A stretch of 64,000 nt of DNA from Actinokineospora xionganensis (GTDB taxonomy: Bacteria > Actinomycetota > Actinomycetes > Mycobacteriales > Pseudonocardiaceae). Location: the NCBI RefSeq assembly GCF_014323725.1, contig NZ_JABVED010000003.1, forward strand, positions 186,001 through 250,000. The letters run 5' to 3'. The notes below the pieces were generated by a model, which saw only the letters and a list, made by a program, of their open reading frames with translations, did no database searches and was not told the origin of the DNA. A program made the position numbers and the translations under genes. How positions within the stretch are numbered: position 1 is the stretch's first letter; the number at the start of each line of letters is the position of its first letter. Below are positions 1 to 8,740 of this stretch, piece after piece.

Positions 1-1
1 C

Positions 2-808
2 ACTGTGGCGCCCGTGGCCCCCGCGGCCCCGGCGTGGGTGAGCGACGACCCGTGGGACGAGAAGAAGGGCGCCAGCCGCAAGGTGCCCGCGCTCCTGGCG
101 GGGGCGGCGGCGGTCGTCGTCGCCGCGCTGGTGGCGGTCTTCGTGCTCGTCCCCGGGGATGAGGGCACCCCGACGGCGATGCCGGTCGTGGACAAGCAGA
201 CCCAGTCGTCGACCCCGCCCGCCACGCTGACGGAGACCCCGACGTCCTCTTCCGGCGCGCCCAGTTCCTCCACCGCGCCGCCGAGCAGCAGCGAATCAGG
301 CGCACCGTCTTCGGGGCCCGCGGCTTCCGGCTCGGTCAAGCCCACGACGGCTTCGCCGGGCCAGCCCGTCCCGCCCAAGCCGACCACGGGGGTCTCGGCG
401 GGCCCCACGACCACGCCGCCGCCGACGTGGACGCGCATCACGGTCACCCGCTACAACCACCCGACCGGCTGGCACGTCCTCACCACCCCGGCCTACCCCG
501 CGCCCGCCGGCTACAGTCGCGAATTCCCCCTCGGCGCGCTGTCCGCGAAGCCGACGGCAGGCACCAAGAAGCTGTACTCCTGCAAGCAGAACGCCTCGGA
601 GGACCACTTCACGTCGGCCGACCAGAGCGGCGGCTGCGAGGGCCACAAGGTGATCGGCCTGCTCGGCTACATCTTCACCGCGCCCCCGGAGGGCGCGAAG
701 TCGGCCTCGCTGTACCGCTGCACGTACAGCGGCGGCCACTTCGACTCGATCCACTCCGACTGCGAGGGCTACAAGCAGGAATTCCGACTCGGCTACCTGC
801 TGATCTGA
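2..808 (+). CDS. Membrane-anchored protein with extracytoplasmic repeat domain (5' end outside window)
   Basis: The frame is open to the left edge, so the first residues visible are probably internal. In order there is a short cytoplasmic segment, one hydrophobic helix (about residues 27-50 of the visible part), a Ser/Thr/Pro-rich linker of about 90 residues typical of wall-spanning stalks, and a C-terminal globular domain of about 120 residues. That domain has two related halves, each with an LY-x-C motif, a DHF/HFDS segment and CEG...LGY. The pattern resembles the DUF5648-like lipocalin-type repeats of secreted actinobacterial proteins. Such stalks and domains also occur at the C-terminus of Ser/Thr protein kinases, so the missing part could be a kinase. 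A strong hairpin follows the stop. Confidence 0.6.
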   Translation, partial: TVAPVAPAAPAWVSDDPWDEKKGASRKVPALLAGAAAVVVAALVAVFVLVPGDEGTPTAMPVVDKQTQSSTPPATLTETPTSSSGAPSSSTAPPSSSESGAPSSGPAASGSVKPTTASPGQPVPPKPTTGVSAGPTTTPPPTWTRITVTRYNHPTGWHVLTTPAYPAPAGYSREFPLGALSAKPTAGTKKLYSCKQNASEDHFTSADQSGGCEGHKVIGLLGYIFTAPPEGAKSASLYRCTYSGGHFDSIHSDCEGYKQEFRLGYLLI

Positions 809-813
809 CAAGC

Positions 814-850
814 AAGCGCAGGCCACCGCCATGGGCGATGGCCTGCGCTT
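814..850 (+). terminator. Hairpin terminator after the surface-protein gene
   Basis: A 12-bp perfect stem (814-825 with 839-850) encloses a 13-nt loop, starting 6 bp after the stop codon. There is no long T tract, which is usual for high-GC actinobacteria. Confidence 0.7.
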
Positions 851-960
851 CGTCAGTGCCAAGCAGCGCCGATCAGTGTCGTTTCCGGCTGATCTGTGCG
901 ACTCCCAGCTCACCCGGATTGATCAGTGCTGAATCAGTGCCGATCGGTGCTGATCAGGGC
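851..960. repeat. Degenerate GATCAGTGC-type short repeats
   Basis: About seven imperfect copies of a GATCAGTGC-like nonamer occur at 8-20 bp spacing between the terminator of the left gene and the stop codon of the proline-rich protein gene. I see no open frame. The role is unknown; they could be protein-binding sites or slippage products. Confidence 0.4.
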
Positions 961-1775
961 CGCTGGGGGCCTGGTACGGGCTCCGGCAGCTCGACCGGCG
1001 GTGCGGGCTCTTCAACGGGCGGTGCGGGCTCTTCAACGGGCGGTGCGGGTTCCTCAACGGGCGGTGCGGGTTCCTCGACCGGCGGTGCGGGTTCCTCAAC
1101 GGGCGGTGCGGGTTCCTCGACCGGCGGTGCGGGTTCCTCAACGGGCGGTGCGGGTTCCTCGACCGGCGGTGCGGGTTCCTCAACGGGCGGTGCGGGCTCT
1201 TCAACCGGGGGTGCGGGTTCCTCGACCGGCGGTGCGGGCTCTTCAACCGGGGGTGCGGGTTCCTCGACCGGCGGTGCGGGCTCTTCAACCGGCGGTGCGG
1301 GCTCCTCGACCGGCGGCGCAGGCGGCTCCTCCGGCGGAGCCTCGTCCTTCACGCACTCGCCCTCGGTCAACTTGTCGAGCGCCTTGGCTGCGCCCTCGGC
1401 CTCGGCGCCCACGGCGGCGGCATTGGCCTCAGCCGAGGTCACCAACGCGATCGCACTGTACAAATGGGACAGTAGCTTCGCGGTGGCCTCGTGACAGGAG
1501 TCGAGCTCCACGCCCTCGCCCGGTGGCACCTCCGGCAGGCACTCGTCGGTCTGCAGCGTGGTCACGAGAGTCCGGAACGACGTGACGAGGTCTGTGGTCG
1601 TCGCGAGATCCGGCGTCTCGGCCTGCGCTTCTTCACTCAGCGCGGCCAGGTTGGCCTTCAAGCTGTCGATCGATTCACTGCACGTCTCGGTTGGTTCAGC
1701 GGCGGCCGACGGCACGCCGAGGCCCACCAGACCGGTGGCAGCGGCGGCCAAACCAATGGCCAATTTCCTGAACAT
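954..1775 (-). CDS. Secreted protein with proline/glutamate heptapeptide repeat tail
   Basis: I chose ATG 1775 (273 residues). An in-frame GTG lies 9 bp upstream, but the AGGGGA ribosome-binding site at 1785-1791 sits only 2-3 nt before the GTG and about 10 nt before the ATG. Residues 1-26 form a Sec signal peptide ending in SAAA. A helical region of about 130 residues containing four Cys follows (CSESIDSL, ECLPE, DSCHEA, GECVKD). The last third is 16 copies of the heptad PAPPVEE, a low-complexity wall-spanning or extended segment. No enzymatic domain is recognised. It may be a cell-envelope structural or adhesive protein. The repeat is exact at the DNA level too (21-bp units), so copy number probably varies between strains. 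Confidence 0.65.
   Translation of the reverse strand: MFRKLAIGLAAAATGLVGLGVPSAAAEPTETCSESIDSLKANLAALSEEAQAETPDLATTTDLVTSFRTLVTTLQTDECLPEVPPGEGVELDSCHEATAKLLSHLYSAIALVTSAEANAAAVGAEAEGAAKALDKLTEGECVKDEAPPEEPPAPPVEEPAPPVEEPAPPVEEPAPPVEEPAPPVEEPAPPVEEPAPPVEEPAPPVEEPAPPVEEPAPPVEEPAPPVEEPAPPVEEPAPPVEEPAPPVEEPAPPVEEPAPPVELPEPVPGPQRP
991..1326. repeat. 16-copy 21-bp tandem repeat (coding minisatellite)
   Basis: Sixteen 21-bp units run without interruption, alternating mainly between two variants (tcgaccgg... and tcaacggg...). On the minus strand they encode the PAPPVEE heptads of the secreted protein. Unit length is a multiple of 3, so gain or loss of units keeps the reading frame. The alternation suggests expansion by 42-bp pairs. 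Confidence 0.9.
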
Positions 1776-1831
1776 TCGGCTCACTTCCCCTGTTACGAGT
1801 TGAAGATCCGAAGTGCGTTCAGTCGTACGAC

Positions 1832-3064
1832 TCAGTCGTTGCCCGGGCTAGCCGATCGTAAGCACAGCTCCGACGGTTCCTCTTGCCAGGAACCGACATT
1901 CACCTTTTCGTGAAAACGCCAGGTAGCCGCCGCGACACCCGCCACGATCAGTCCACCGGCCCCCACGACGGCGAATCCCCAAGCGGGTGAACCATGATCG
2001 ACAACGAAGCCAACCAGGGGAGTTCCCGCCGCGGCGCCAAGGGTGAAGGCCGAACTCTGCAACCCCGTCGCGACCCCGCGCATCGACGCCGGAGCCAGGC
2101 TGCTCACCTTCTCGTTCGTGGCGGCCAGCGTCGGTGCGCACAGCGCGGTCGCCGGGATCAACGCCAGTGCGAACAGCGGCCACCACTGACCCGACGCGAA
2201 GCCGACGGGCAGGATGAACAGGCTCATCAGTCCCATGAGGACAAACTGCTCGAAGGGCTTGCGCAGCGTTCCGTAGACGACACCGCCGACGGCTGAGGCG
2301 ACACAGGTGATCGCGATGACCAGGCCGGTCCACTCAAGCTGGCCCGTCTCGCGCAGCGCGGCCACTACGGCGACATCGATTCCGGCGAGCACGAAGATCG
2401 CGCCCGCGCCGACGGCCAGCACGCCGACCAGCCGCGGGGTCAGCCATTCCCGGCGCGGCAGCCGTCGCCCGCCCGCGACCTCTTCGTGGTCGGCCCGCAT
2501 CTTGGGGTTGATCAGGAACAGCAGCGAGCCGCTGAGAAACACGGCGACCGCCATCGCCGTCAGCGTCCACTCGGTCGACTTCTGCGTCGCGAGGGCGACC
2601 GCCGCCGCGGGGCCGATCATGAATGTCAGCTCGGTCGAGACCGAGTCGAGCGAGTACGCGGTGCGCCGCAGGTCGCCGGTCACCACCGCGGCGATCGCCT
2701 GGCGGCCGATCGACATCGCGGGGATCACCGAGAAGCCGCCGAAGAACGCCAGGATGAGCAGCGTCTTGTAGTCCATGAACGGCGCCGACGCCCAGAACGC
2801 CGTCTCGCCGACGGTGACGATCATCAGCAGCCTGCGCAGGCCGTAGCGGTCGACCACCCGGCCCATGATCGGCGAGCCGAGCGCGATCCCGATCGTCGCC
2901 GAGGCGCCGACGAGACCGGCCTGGCCGTACCCCCGGTCCATGCCGACGGCGACATGCAGCATCAGCACGATCGCCGCGGCCGAGACCGGGATCCGCGCGA
3001 AGAGCATGACGATCATCAGCGTGCGGACACCGGGCAGGCCGAGCGTCCGGCGGTACTGCTGCAT
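1832..3064 (-). CDS. MFS transporter
   Basis: This 410-residue integral membrane protein has about 12 hydrophobic segments and begins MQQYRRTLGLPGVRTLM. The conserved inter-helix 2-3 motif reads MGRVVDRYGLRR, close to the MFS motif A GxxxDRxGRR. The family exports or imports small molecules by proton coupling; the substrate cannot be told. It is distantly similar in layout to the second MFS gene at 29457-30698. It stands alone, with divergent or unrelated neighbours and no adjacent regulator gene. Confidence 0.8.
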   Translation of the reverse strand: MQQYRRTLGLPGVRTLMIVMLFARIPVSAAAIVLMLHVAVGMDRGYGQAGLVGASATIGIALGSPIMGRVVDRYGLRRLLMIVTVGETAFWASAPFMDYKTLLILAFFGGFSVIPAMSIGRQAIAAVVTGDLRRTAYSLDSVSTELTFMIGPAAAVALATQKSTEWTLTAMAVAVFLSGSLLFLINPKMRADHEEVAGGRRLPRREWLTPRLVGVLAVGAGAIFVLAGIDVAVVAALRETGQLEWTGLVIAITCVASAVGGVVYGTLRKPFEQFVLMGLMSLFILPVGFASGQWWPLFALALIPATALCAPTLAATNEKVSSLAPASMRGVATGLQSSAFTLGAAAGTPLVGFVVDHGSPAWGFAVVGAGGLIVAGVAAATWRFHEKVNVGSWQEEPSELCLRSASPGND

Positions 3065-3127
3065 GGGTTCATCCGACCTCTTTCGGTTGGTCTAGGCAAC
3101 CGAATTTCGGCCGGGCTCGGGCCGGGC

Positions 3128-4177
3128 TCAGGTCAGGGCGAGCGCTGCCTTCAGCGTGGTCGCCGCCTCCATCGTCGCTTCCTTGAACCTGGTCCCCACC
3201 CCGAGGAACGTGGCGTAGCCGTGGATCAGATCCGGGTGCCGCCGGGCGATCACCGCGACGCCGGACTCCTTCAGCTTCTCGGCGTAGGCCTCGCCTTCGT
3301 CGCGCAGCGGGTCGAAGCCCGCCGTGGCGACGTAGGCCGGGGGCATGGCCGTCAGGTCTTCGGCCAGCAGGACGGAGAACCGGGGGTCCGACCGCTCGGC
3401 GAGGTCCGGGCAGTAGTGGTCGCTGAACCAGTCCATGTCGTCGCTGGTGAGGAAGAAGCCCTCGGCGAACAGCTCCCGGGATTTGCGGCGGACCGAGGCG
3501 TCCACGGCGGGGTAGAACAGCAGCTGGAATACCGGCTTGGGGCCGCCTGCCCGCACGGCCTGGTGCGCGGTGACGGCGGCCAGGTTGCCGCCCGCGCTGT
3601 CGCCGCCGACGGCGATCCGCTCGGGGTCGATGCCCAGTTCGGCGGCGTTCTTCACGGCCCAGTGGAAGGCCGCCAGGGCGTCGTCCGCGGCGGCGGGGAA
3701 CCGGTGTTCCGGGGCCAGGCGGTAGTCGACGGACAGGACCTTCACGCCCGCCTCGATGGCGAGGAAGCGGCAGAGGTTGTCGTGGGAGTCGAGGGTGCCG
3801 ACCACCCAGCCGCCACCGTGGTAGAAAACCAGCAGCGGAGCGTCGTCGCCGATGCCGTCGGGGGTGTAGAAGCGGGCCGGGATGTCGTTCTCGATGGTGA
3901 GACCGCGCACAGCGACCGGCTCGATCGGGGGCCCACTCACCAGCGCCTTGGAGGCCTCCAGTCGCTTGCGCGCCTCCACGGGCGTGCCGTCGGCGAGCTT
4001 GTACCCGGCGAGCTTCTCCAAGACCAGCAGGAGCTGGGCATCGAGCGCCAATTCCTGGCCGTCAATGCGAATCGGGGCGCCCGCGAGGAGCCGCCGCACT
4101 GCCTTCGGCAGGGCGTAGGTCGCCCGGACGGTCGCGGCCTGGACGCGCGGGGGGACGTTGTTCATAAGCTTTGACAT
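3128..4177 (-). CDS. Alpha/beta hydrolase, hormone-sensitive-lipase family esterase
   Basis: The oxyanion-hole motif HGGGW, the nucleophile elbow GDSAGG, the acid in DPLRDE and the histidine in LIHGYATF place this in the HSL (family IV) esterases/lipases, which hydrolyse short- to medium-chain esters. At about 349 residues it has the usual length plus an N-terminal cap. No signal peptide is visible, so it should be cytosolic. I chose ATG 4177, directly downstream of a GAGGAGG site; a TTG lies one codon earlier. It is transcribed away from the FMN reductase gene. Confidence 0.85.
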   Translation of the reverse strand: MSKLMNNVPPRVQAATVRATYALPKAVRRLLAGAPIRIDGQELALDAQLLLVLEKLAGYKLADGTPVEARKRLEASKALVSGPPIEPVAVRGLTIENDIPARFYTPDGIGDDAPLLVFYHGGGWVVGTLDSHDNLCRFLAIEAGVKVLSVDYRLAPEHRFPAAADDALAAFHWAVKNAAELGIDPERIAVGGDSAGGNLAAVTAHQAVRAGGPKPVFQLLFYPAVDASVRRKSRELFAEGFFLTSDDMDWFSDHYCPDLAERSDPRFSVLLAEDLTAMPPAYVATAGFDPLRDEGEAYAEKLKESGVAVIARRHPDLIHGYATFLGVGTRFKEATMEAATTLKAALALT

Positions 4178-4258
4178 CAAGCCTCCTCGACTCGAAGCTG
4201 GACGTTACCCGCCGGTAGGCCGCTGGTCACCCGTCAGTCGGGTGGAAGGATGGGGAGC

Positions 4259-4816
4259 GTGACGGTCTCGGTGGTCGGAATCGGTGGGTCGCTGCGCGCG
4301 GACTCCCAGTCGGAGCGCGCCCTGCGGGTCGCGCTGGCCGGGGCGGCGGAGGCAGGGGCGAAGACGACGATCCTGTCCGGGGCGGACCTGGTGCTCCCGT
4401 TCTACGACCCGGCCGTCCCCGAGCGCTCCCCGGCCGCCATGCGGCTGGTCGAGGAGTTGCGCGAGGCCGACGGGGTCGTGCTGGTCTCGCCCGGCTACCA
4501 CGGGACGGTGTCCGGACTGGTCAAGAACGCCCTGGACTACGTCGAAGACCTCCGCGGGGACGCTCGCCCCTACCTGCACGGCCGCGCCGTGGGCTGCGTG
4601 GCCACCGCGTCCGGCTGGCAGGCCTCGGTGACCACGCTGACCGCCCTGCGCTCGGTCGTCCACTCGCTGCGCGGCTGGCCGACCCCGCTGGGTGTCGCGG
4701 TGAACTCGGCCGAGTTGCTGTTCGACGAGTCCGGTGAGTGCGGCGACCCGCAGGTCTCGACGAACCTGCGGACCATTGGCCTGCAGGTCGTCGAGTTCGC
4801 CCTGGCGCACTCCTGA
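4259..4816 (+). CDS. NADPH-dependent FMN reductase family protein
   Basis: This flavodoxin-like protein of about 185 residues starts with a beta strand and the FMN-phosphate loop GGSLRADSQSERAL. The middle segment SPGYHGTVSGLVKNALDYVEDL is the characteristic flavin-binding stretch of NAD(P)H:FMN/quinone reductases. GTG 4259 is preferred because GGAAGG lies 9 nt upstream and the fold begins there; ATG 4250 would abut the ribosome-binding site. Its TGA is immediately followed by the reverse-complement stop of the S9 peptidase gene (TGATCA), so the two genes converge with no spacer. Confidence 0.8.
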   Translation: MTVSVVGIGGSLRADSQSERALRVALAGAAEAGAKTTILSGADLVLPFYDPAVPERSPAAMRLVEELREADGVVLVSPGYHGTVSGLVKNALDYVEDLRGDARPYLHGRAVGCVATASGWQASVTTLTALRSVVHSLRGWPTPLGVAVNSAELLFDESGECGDPQVSTNLRTIGLQVVEFALAHS

Positions 4817-6658
4817 TCAGCGCAGCTTGAGCGCCTTCAGCGCGAAGTACACCTCGATCAGCGACTGCTTGATCGTCTCGGCCACCACCAGCGAGCCGTG
4901 GCCCGCGTCGTAGCGGTAGACCTCGTACGGGACCTCGCGCTCGGCGAGGCGGTCGAGGTAGTTATCGATCTGCCGGATCGGGCAGCGCGGGTCGTTCTCG
5001 CCCGCCACCACCAGCACCGGCACCCGCACGTTGTCGACGTAGGTGATCGGGGAGCACTCGACGTAGCGGTCGTGCACCTCGTCGGGTGAACCGCCGAACA
5101 GGGCGCGGTCGAACGCGCGTAGCGGCTCCATCTCGTCCTCGTAGGCGGCCAGGTAGTCGGCCACCGGTACACCGGCGACCCCCGCGGCCCACAGCTCCGG
5201 CTGGGTGCCGAGGGCGAGCAGGCTCAGGTAGCCGCCCCAGGAAGCGCCGTTGACCACGCAGCGGGCGGGGTCGGCGAGACCGGACTCGACCGCCCAGGCG
5301 TGCACGGCGGCGACGTCGGCCAACTCGGTCAGGCCGGGCCTGCCCTCGATGGCGTCGCGCCAGGCGGAGCCGTAGCCGGTGGAGCCGCGGTAGTTGACGT
5401 GCACGACGGCGAACCCGGCGTCGAGCCAGAGGGCGCGGTAGGCGGAGAAGCGGTCCTCGTCGGCGGCGTGCGGGCCGCCGTGGAGGCTGAACACCGTGGG
5501 CAGTGGGCCGTCCGGGGCGTCCTGCGGGCGGGAGACGAGGGCGTGGACGCGGCCGTCCTCGGTCTCCACGAAGACGTCTTCGAGCTTCACCGAGTGCGGC
5601 GCGGTGTCGCCCGGGGCGGCGAGCAGGACGCGCTCGGTGCCATCGGTGAACAGCGCGCGCACGACCGTCGGCTCGGCGGCACTGGACCACGAGTACTCGA
5701 CCGTGCCGTCCGGGCGCGGGCTCGCGGAACCGATCGTGCCCTTCGGAGTGTCCAAAGTGGACAAAGTGCCGGTGGCGATGTCGTAGCGGTGCAGGGAATC
5801 GCGGGCCTCGTGCGTGTGCGCGACCAGCAGAGCGGTGCCGTCGGTGAACCACGCGGCGGTGACCTCGCCGGGCAGGTCGATGGTGAGCTCCTGCTCGGTG
5901 TCGGCCTCGACATCCCAGATCAGCAGCTCCTCGCGGCCCCGGCGCTCATGCGAGACCAGCAGCCTCGGGTCGCCCGCGACCGGGCAGAACGCGATGCCGT
6001 CGAGGCCCTTGCCCTTGCCGTCCCACTTCTCCGCCACCGTCGACCCGTCGGCCACCGACAGCACCCGCAGCGCCGGGTGGCGGTTGTCGCCGTGCTCGGA
6101 GTGCGCGATCGCGACCAGCCGCTCGTCGAACGACAGCGCCGAGACGCCGCCGTCGTGCTCGTCGCGGTAGATCACCTCGGCGTCGGCGTCGCCGCGGGCC
6201 AGGAAGATCGTCGTGCCGTCGTCGTCCGCGACACCCACCACGGCGACCTCGCGGCCGATCTCGACGCCCGCCGGGTAACCGTCCTTGGTCCCGGCGACCG
6301 CGGGGACCGGTTTGGTGCCGCTCGGGAGACCGGCGAACGGCTCCCGCACCCAGCCGCCGAACTCGTCGCCGTCGGTGTCGGCGAACCACCAGATGTGCCG
6401 GCCGTCCGGGGCCACCTCGGCGTGCAGGGTGCCGTTGGGGCGGTCGGTGACCTGGCGGTGGGTGTCGGTGGCCCGGTCCCAGGCGTAGACCTCCCAGACA
6501 CCACTGGCGTTGGAGACATAGACGTTGCGGTCGGGGGCGTCCCTGGCCCAACTGGGCAGCGAGAGCCGCGCGGCGTGGAACCGCGCGCGCCACCGCTGCT
6601 CGGCTTCGTCATCGGCGAACAGGCGGTCGGGGACCTCGGCGACAGGATGGTTGGTCAC
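4817..6658 (-). CDS. S9-family prolyl oligopeptidase-like serine peptidase
   Basis: This is a 613-residue cytosolic protein. The N-terminal two thirds resemble a WD-type beta propeller, with repeated strands such as the IWWFADTDGDE and LLIWDVEADTEQ stretches. The C-terminal alpha/beta hydrolase domain has the Ser nucleophile in GASWGGYL, Asp in GENDPRCP and His in YDAGHGS. This is the S9C/acylaminoacyl-peptidase type, which cleaves short peptides. GTG start. The stop codon abuts that of the convergent FMN reductase gene. Confidence 0.85.
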   Translation of the reverse strand: MTNHPVAEVPDRLFADDEAEQRWRARFHAARLSLPSWARDAPDRNVYVSNASGVWEVYAWDRATDTHRQVTDRPNGTLHAEVAPDGRHIWWFADTDGDEFGGWVREPFAGLPSGTKPVPAVAGTKDGYPAGVEIGREVAVVGVADDDGTTIFLARGDADAEVIYRDEHDGGVSALSFDERLVAIAHSEHGDNRHPALRVLSVADGSTVAEKWDGKGKGLDGIAFCPVAGDPRLLVSHERRGREELLIWDVEADTEQELTIDLPGEVTAAWFTDGTALLVAHTHEARDSLHRYDIATGTLSTLDTPKGTIGSASPRPDGTVEYSWSSAAEPTVVRALFTDGTERVLLAAPGDTAPHSVKLEDVFVETEDGRVHALVSRPQDAPDGPLPTVFSLHGGPHAADEDRFSAYRALWLDAGFAVVHVNYRGSTGYGSAWRDAIEGRPGLTELADVAAVHAWAVESGLADPARCVVNGASWGGYLSLLALGTQPELWAAGVAGVPVADYLAAYEDEMEPLRAFDRALFGGSPDEVHDRYVECSPITYVDNVRVPVLVVAGENDPRCPIRQIDNYLDRLAEREVPYEVYRYDAGHGSLVVAETIKQSLIEVYFALKALKLR

Positions 6659-6719
6659 AGGTCCGATCCTGCCAGGCGGGTAGCCTGGACGTCGTCCGAT
6701 GCGCTGGTGGGGAGCCGCG

Positions 6720-7361
6720 ATGTCAGAACCCTGGCAGGGTCAGTTCGCGCCGGTTCACTTAGCCCCGCGCGCGCCGGAGCCACCGCGCAAGAAGCCAGTC
6801 AAGCTGTGGGCCTTGCTGTCCGTGCTGGTGGTGGCGATGCTCGCGGCCGTGACGTGGCTGGTCGTCGAGACCACTCGCACCCCCGAGCGCCCGGCCGCCT
6901 CCGCGGCCGACCTGGACCGCGCGACGAAGACGGTGACGGCCGAGGACGGCCGCAGCGCCATGACGGTGCCCGAACGGTGGGTCGAGCTGCCCGAGGAATA
7001 CCGGCTCCCCGGCAGCGTGCTCGCCCTGGGACAGGTCTTCCAGGAGCGCTACCTCATGGTGATCAGCGACGACAAGGCTGATTTCAAGGACTTCGCCGAC
7101 TACGAGGAGACCGCGGAGATCTCCCTGACCGAGCTGTCCGGGGCGGTCGTCGGGCAGCCGGTCGACACCACCCTCGGCGGCCACCCGGCCGTGCGGTACG
7201 AAATCCACGGCTCGTTCGAGGACATGGCCGTCGTGTATTGGTGCACGGTGGTCGAAGGCGAGCGCGCCTACCACCAGATCCTCACCTGGACCCTCGCCGA
7301 CCGCCGGGCCGCGAGCGAGCCCGCGCTGCGAGACGTCGTGAACACCTTCCGGGAGAAGTAG
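6720..7361 (+). CDS. Single-pass membrane protein, function unknown
   Basis: Start ATG 6720 is chosen because GGGGAG lies 5 nt upstream. The 213-residue product has a Pro-rich cytoplasmic N-terminus, one transmembrane helix (about residues 29-51) and an extracytoplasmic domain of about 150 residues. The mixed alpha/beta pattern (MTVPERWVELP ... GHPAVRYEIHG ... LADRRAASEPALRDVVNTF) resembles the LpqN/LpqT or PsbP-like family of actinobacterial lipoproteins and membrane proteins, which often reads PxGW near the start and TF at the end. That assignment is inference. It is followed 32 bp later by the ferredoxin gene. Confidence 0.6.
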   Translation: MSEPWQGQFAPVHLAPRAPEPPRKKPVKLWALLSVLVVAMLAAVTWLVVETTRTPERPAASAADLDRATKTVTAEDGRSAMTVPERWVELPEEYRLPGSVLALGQVFQERYLMVISDDKADFKDFADYEETAEISLTELSGAVVGQPVDTTLGGHPAVRYEIHGSFEDMAVVYWCTVVEGERAYHQILTWTLADRRAASEPALRDVVNTFREK

Positions 7362-7393
7362 TTCACGGCCGCCTTTGGGCTTATGTTGGATCA

Positions 7394-7603
7394 GTGACCT
7401 GGAAACTGGAAGTGAACGCGGGGGCGTGCATGGCCTCCGGTCTGTGCGCGGGCATCGCCCCTGACCACTTCACCCTGGAGGGCGTCAGCGCCGTCGCGAA
7501 CTCCCCCGAGGTGGAGCCCGACGACGACGTCCTCGAAGCGGCCGAATCGTGCCCCGCGATGGCCATCTCGGTGACCGAGAACGGCCGCGATCTGCTGGCC
7601 TGA
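7394..7603 (+). CDS. 3Fe-4S ferredoxin
   Basis: This is a 69-residue acidic protein from GTG 7394. It has three cysteines (12, 18 and 53) in the arrangement C-x5-C ... CP, which binds a single 3Fe-4S cluster. Motifs GLCAGIAPDHF and ESCPAMAI are typical of the ferredoxins that pass electrons to cytochromes P450 in actinobacteria. No P450 or ferredoxin reductase gene is visible nearby, so its partner is elsewhere. Confidence 0.85.
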   Translation: MTWKLEVNAGACMASGLCAGIAPDHFTLEGVSAVANSPEVEPDDDVLEAAESCPAMAISVTENGRDLLA

Positions 7604-7661
7604 ATTGTCGTACCCCTCGGGTAGTTTTCCTTGGTAGGCAAGGGAAACGAGGGGAGCCACG

Positions 7662-8246
7662 ATGATCAGCACGACATCGTTCGCGGAGTACGCGACGAGC
7701 GGCAGGCGCAGGCGAACGGAGATCGTCGCCGCCCAGTTGGTGGCAGGCGACGTCCAGTTCTACCGCCCCATCCTCGACGCGATCCGGGTAGCCGTGTCGG
7801 TAGGAGACCTATCGGTCCTGGCGCGGGCGGTGGACCAGGCCGAGTTGACCGGCCAGCCTCGCGCGTTCGCCGAGATCGCCGACGGATTCGTGGGCTGGTG
7901 GTCCAAGGCGCGGGCGGTGCCGATCCGCTGCGGGGCAAGCGCTTTGCGGGTGGGGGACGTGGACCTGTCGGTGGTCCCGCACCTGGCGGTCCGGTCGTCG
8001 GCGGGGGACCAGGTGATCATGTTCCACTTCAAGGAACAACCCCTGGAAAGGGACGCGGCCCACGCGGCTCTGCGAATCCTCCAGATCTGCATGGACGACT
8101 TGGTTCCCGGCGGAACCGCCCTGATGGTCGACGTCCGGCGAGGCAAGGAACACCGCTTGGCCCGCAACGTGAACCTGGCCTCGGTGGACGCCTGGCTCAC
8201 GGCCTCGGCAAGTGCTTTCGCCTCACATCTGCGGGCGGCTTTGTAG
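7662..8246 (+). CDS. Conserved protein of unknown function
   Basis: This 194-residue soluble protein starts at ATG 7662 with GAGGGGAG about 7 nt upstream. The sequence is mostly helical in the first 70 residues, followed by alternating strands (VDLSVVPHLAVRSSAGDQVIMFHFKE) and a C-terminal helix-rich region. I do not recognise a family. The strand/helix layout and the phrase MFHFKEQPLERDAAHAALRI are suggestive of a PD-(D/E)xK-like or uncharacterised fold, but no catalytic motif is convincing. Confidence 0.6.
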   Translation: MISTTSFAEYATSGRRRRTEIVAAQLVAGDVQFYRPILDAIRVAVSVGDLSVLARAVDQAELTGQPRAFAEIADGFVGWWSKARAVPIRCGASALRVGDVDLSVVPHLAVRSSAGDQVIMFHFKEQPLERDAAHAALRILQICMDDLVPGGTALMVDVRRGKEHRLARNVNLASVDAWLTASASAFASHLRAAL

Positions 8247-8285
8247 TTCGTGCACGAGATCAGGCCCGGACTGGGCCTGATCTCG

Positions 8286-8630
8286 TCACTCGCCGGTGAG
8301 TTCCTGAAGCTGCTCGGCGGCGGTGGAATTGCCCTTGTCGGCGAGCCGTCGCAGTTCGCCCAGGTCTCCCAACTCGGTGGCGAGCTCGATCAGCTGATCG
8401 GTGGCGTCGGGGCTGCCGTTGTCGGCGAGCCGCCGCAGCTCGTTCAGGTCCCCGTTCTCAGCGGCGAGTTCGATCAGCAGGTCGGTTGCGTCGGAGTTGC
8501 CCTGACCGGCGAGCCGCCGCAGCTCGTCGAGGTCGCCGCGCTCGCCGGCGAGTTCGACCAGTTCGTCGAGCGCGTCCGCGTCACCCGCTTCGGCTCGCTT
8601 CCGCAGAGCGGACATGTCGGAGTCGGTCAT
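8286..8630 (-). CDS. Small alpha-solenoid repeat protein
   Basis: This 114-residue acidic protein consists almost wholly of four copies of a repeat of about 27 residues with consensus LRRLAxxGxxDATDxLIELAxExGDLxE. Two amphipathic helices per unit are predicted, like HEAT/PBS or Sel1-type solenoids. No signal peptide or membrane segment is present. It probably binds another protein. The repeat is also clear at DNA level as about 81-bp degenerate units on the plus strand. It is divergent from the secreted protein gene at 8741. Confidence 0.65.
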   Translation of the reverse strand: MTDSDMSALRKRAEAGDADALDELVELAGERGDLDELRRLAGQGNSDATDLLIELAAENGDLNELRRLADNGSPDATDQLIELATELGDLGELRRLADKGNSTAAEQLQELTGE

Positions 8631-8740
8631 GACGCACAGCCTTGAACGTTCGGTGTTTATCCGCAGCCGGCGACCTGCCCCCTCGTATATCGTTCCCCCC
8701 GGTTCGGGGGCACCTATTCAGCAAACAATCTGGGGGAAGA

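Noticed and set aside
427-1494. Long plus-strand frames through the 21-bp repeat, reading GSSTGGA
   Set aside because: They are shadows of the minus-strand PAPPVEE gene. The minus frame has a signal peptide and ribosome-binding site; the plus frames have neither.
2486-4174. 562-residue plus-strand frame across the MFS and esterase genes
   Set aside because: It is Arg/His/Gly-rich with no motif and lies antisense to two genes with clear catalytic or membrane features.
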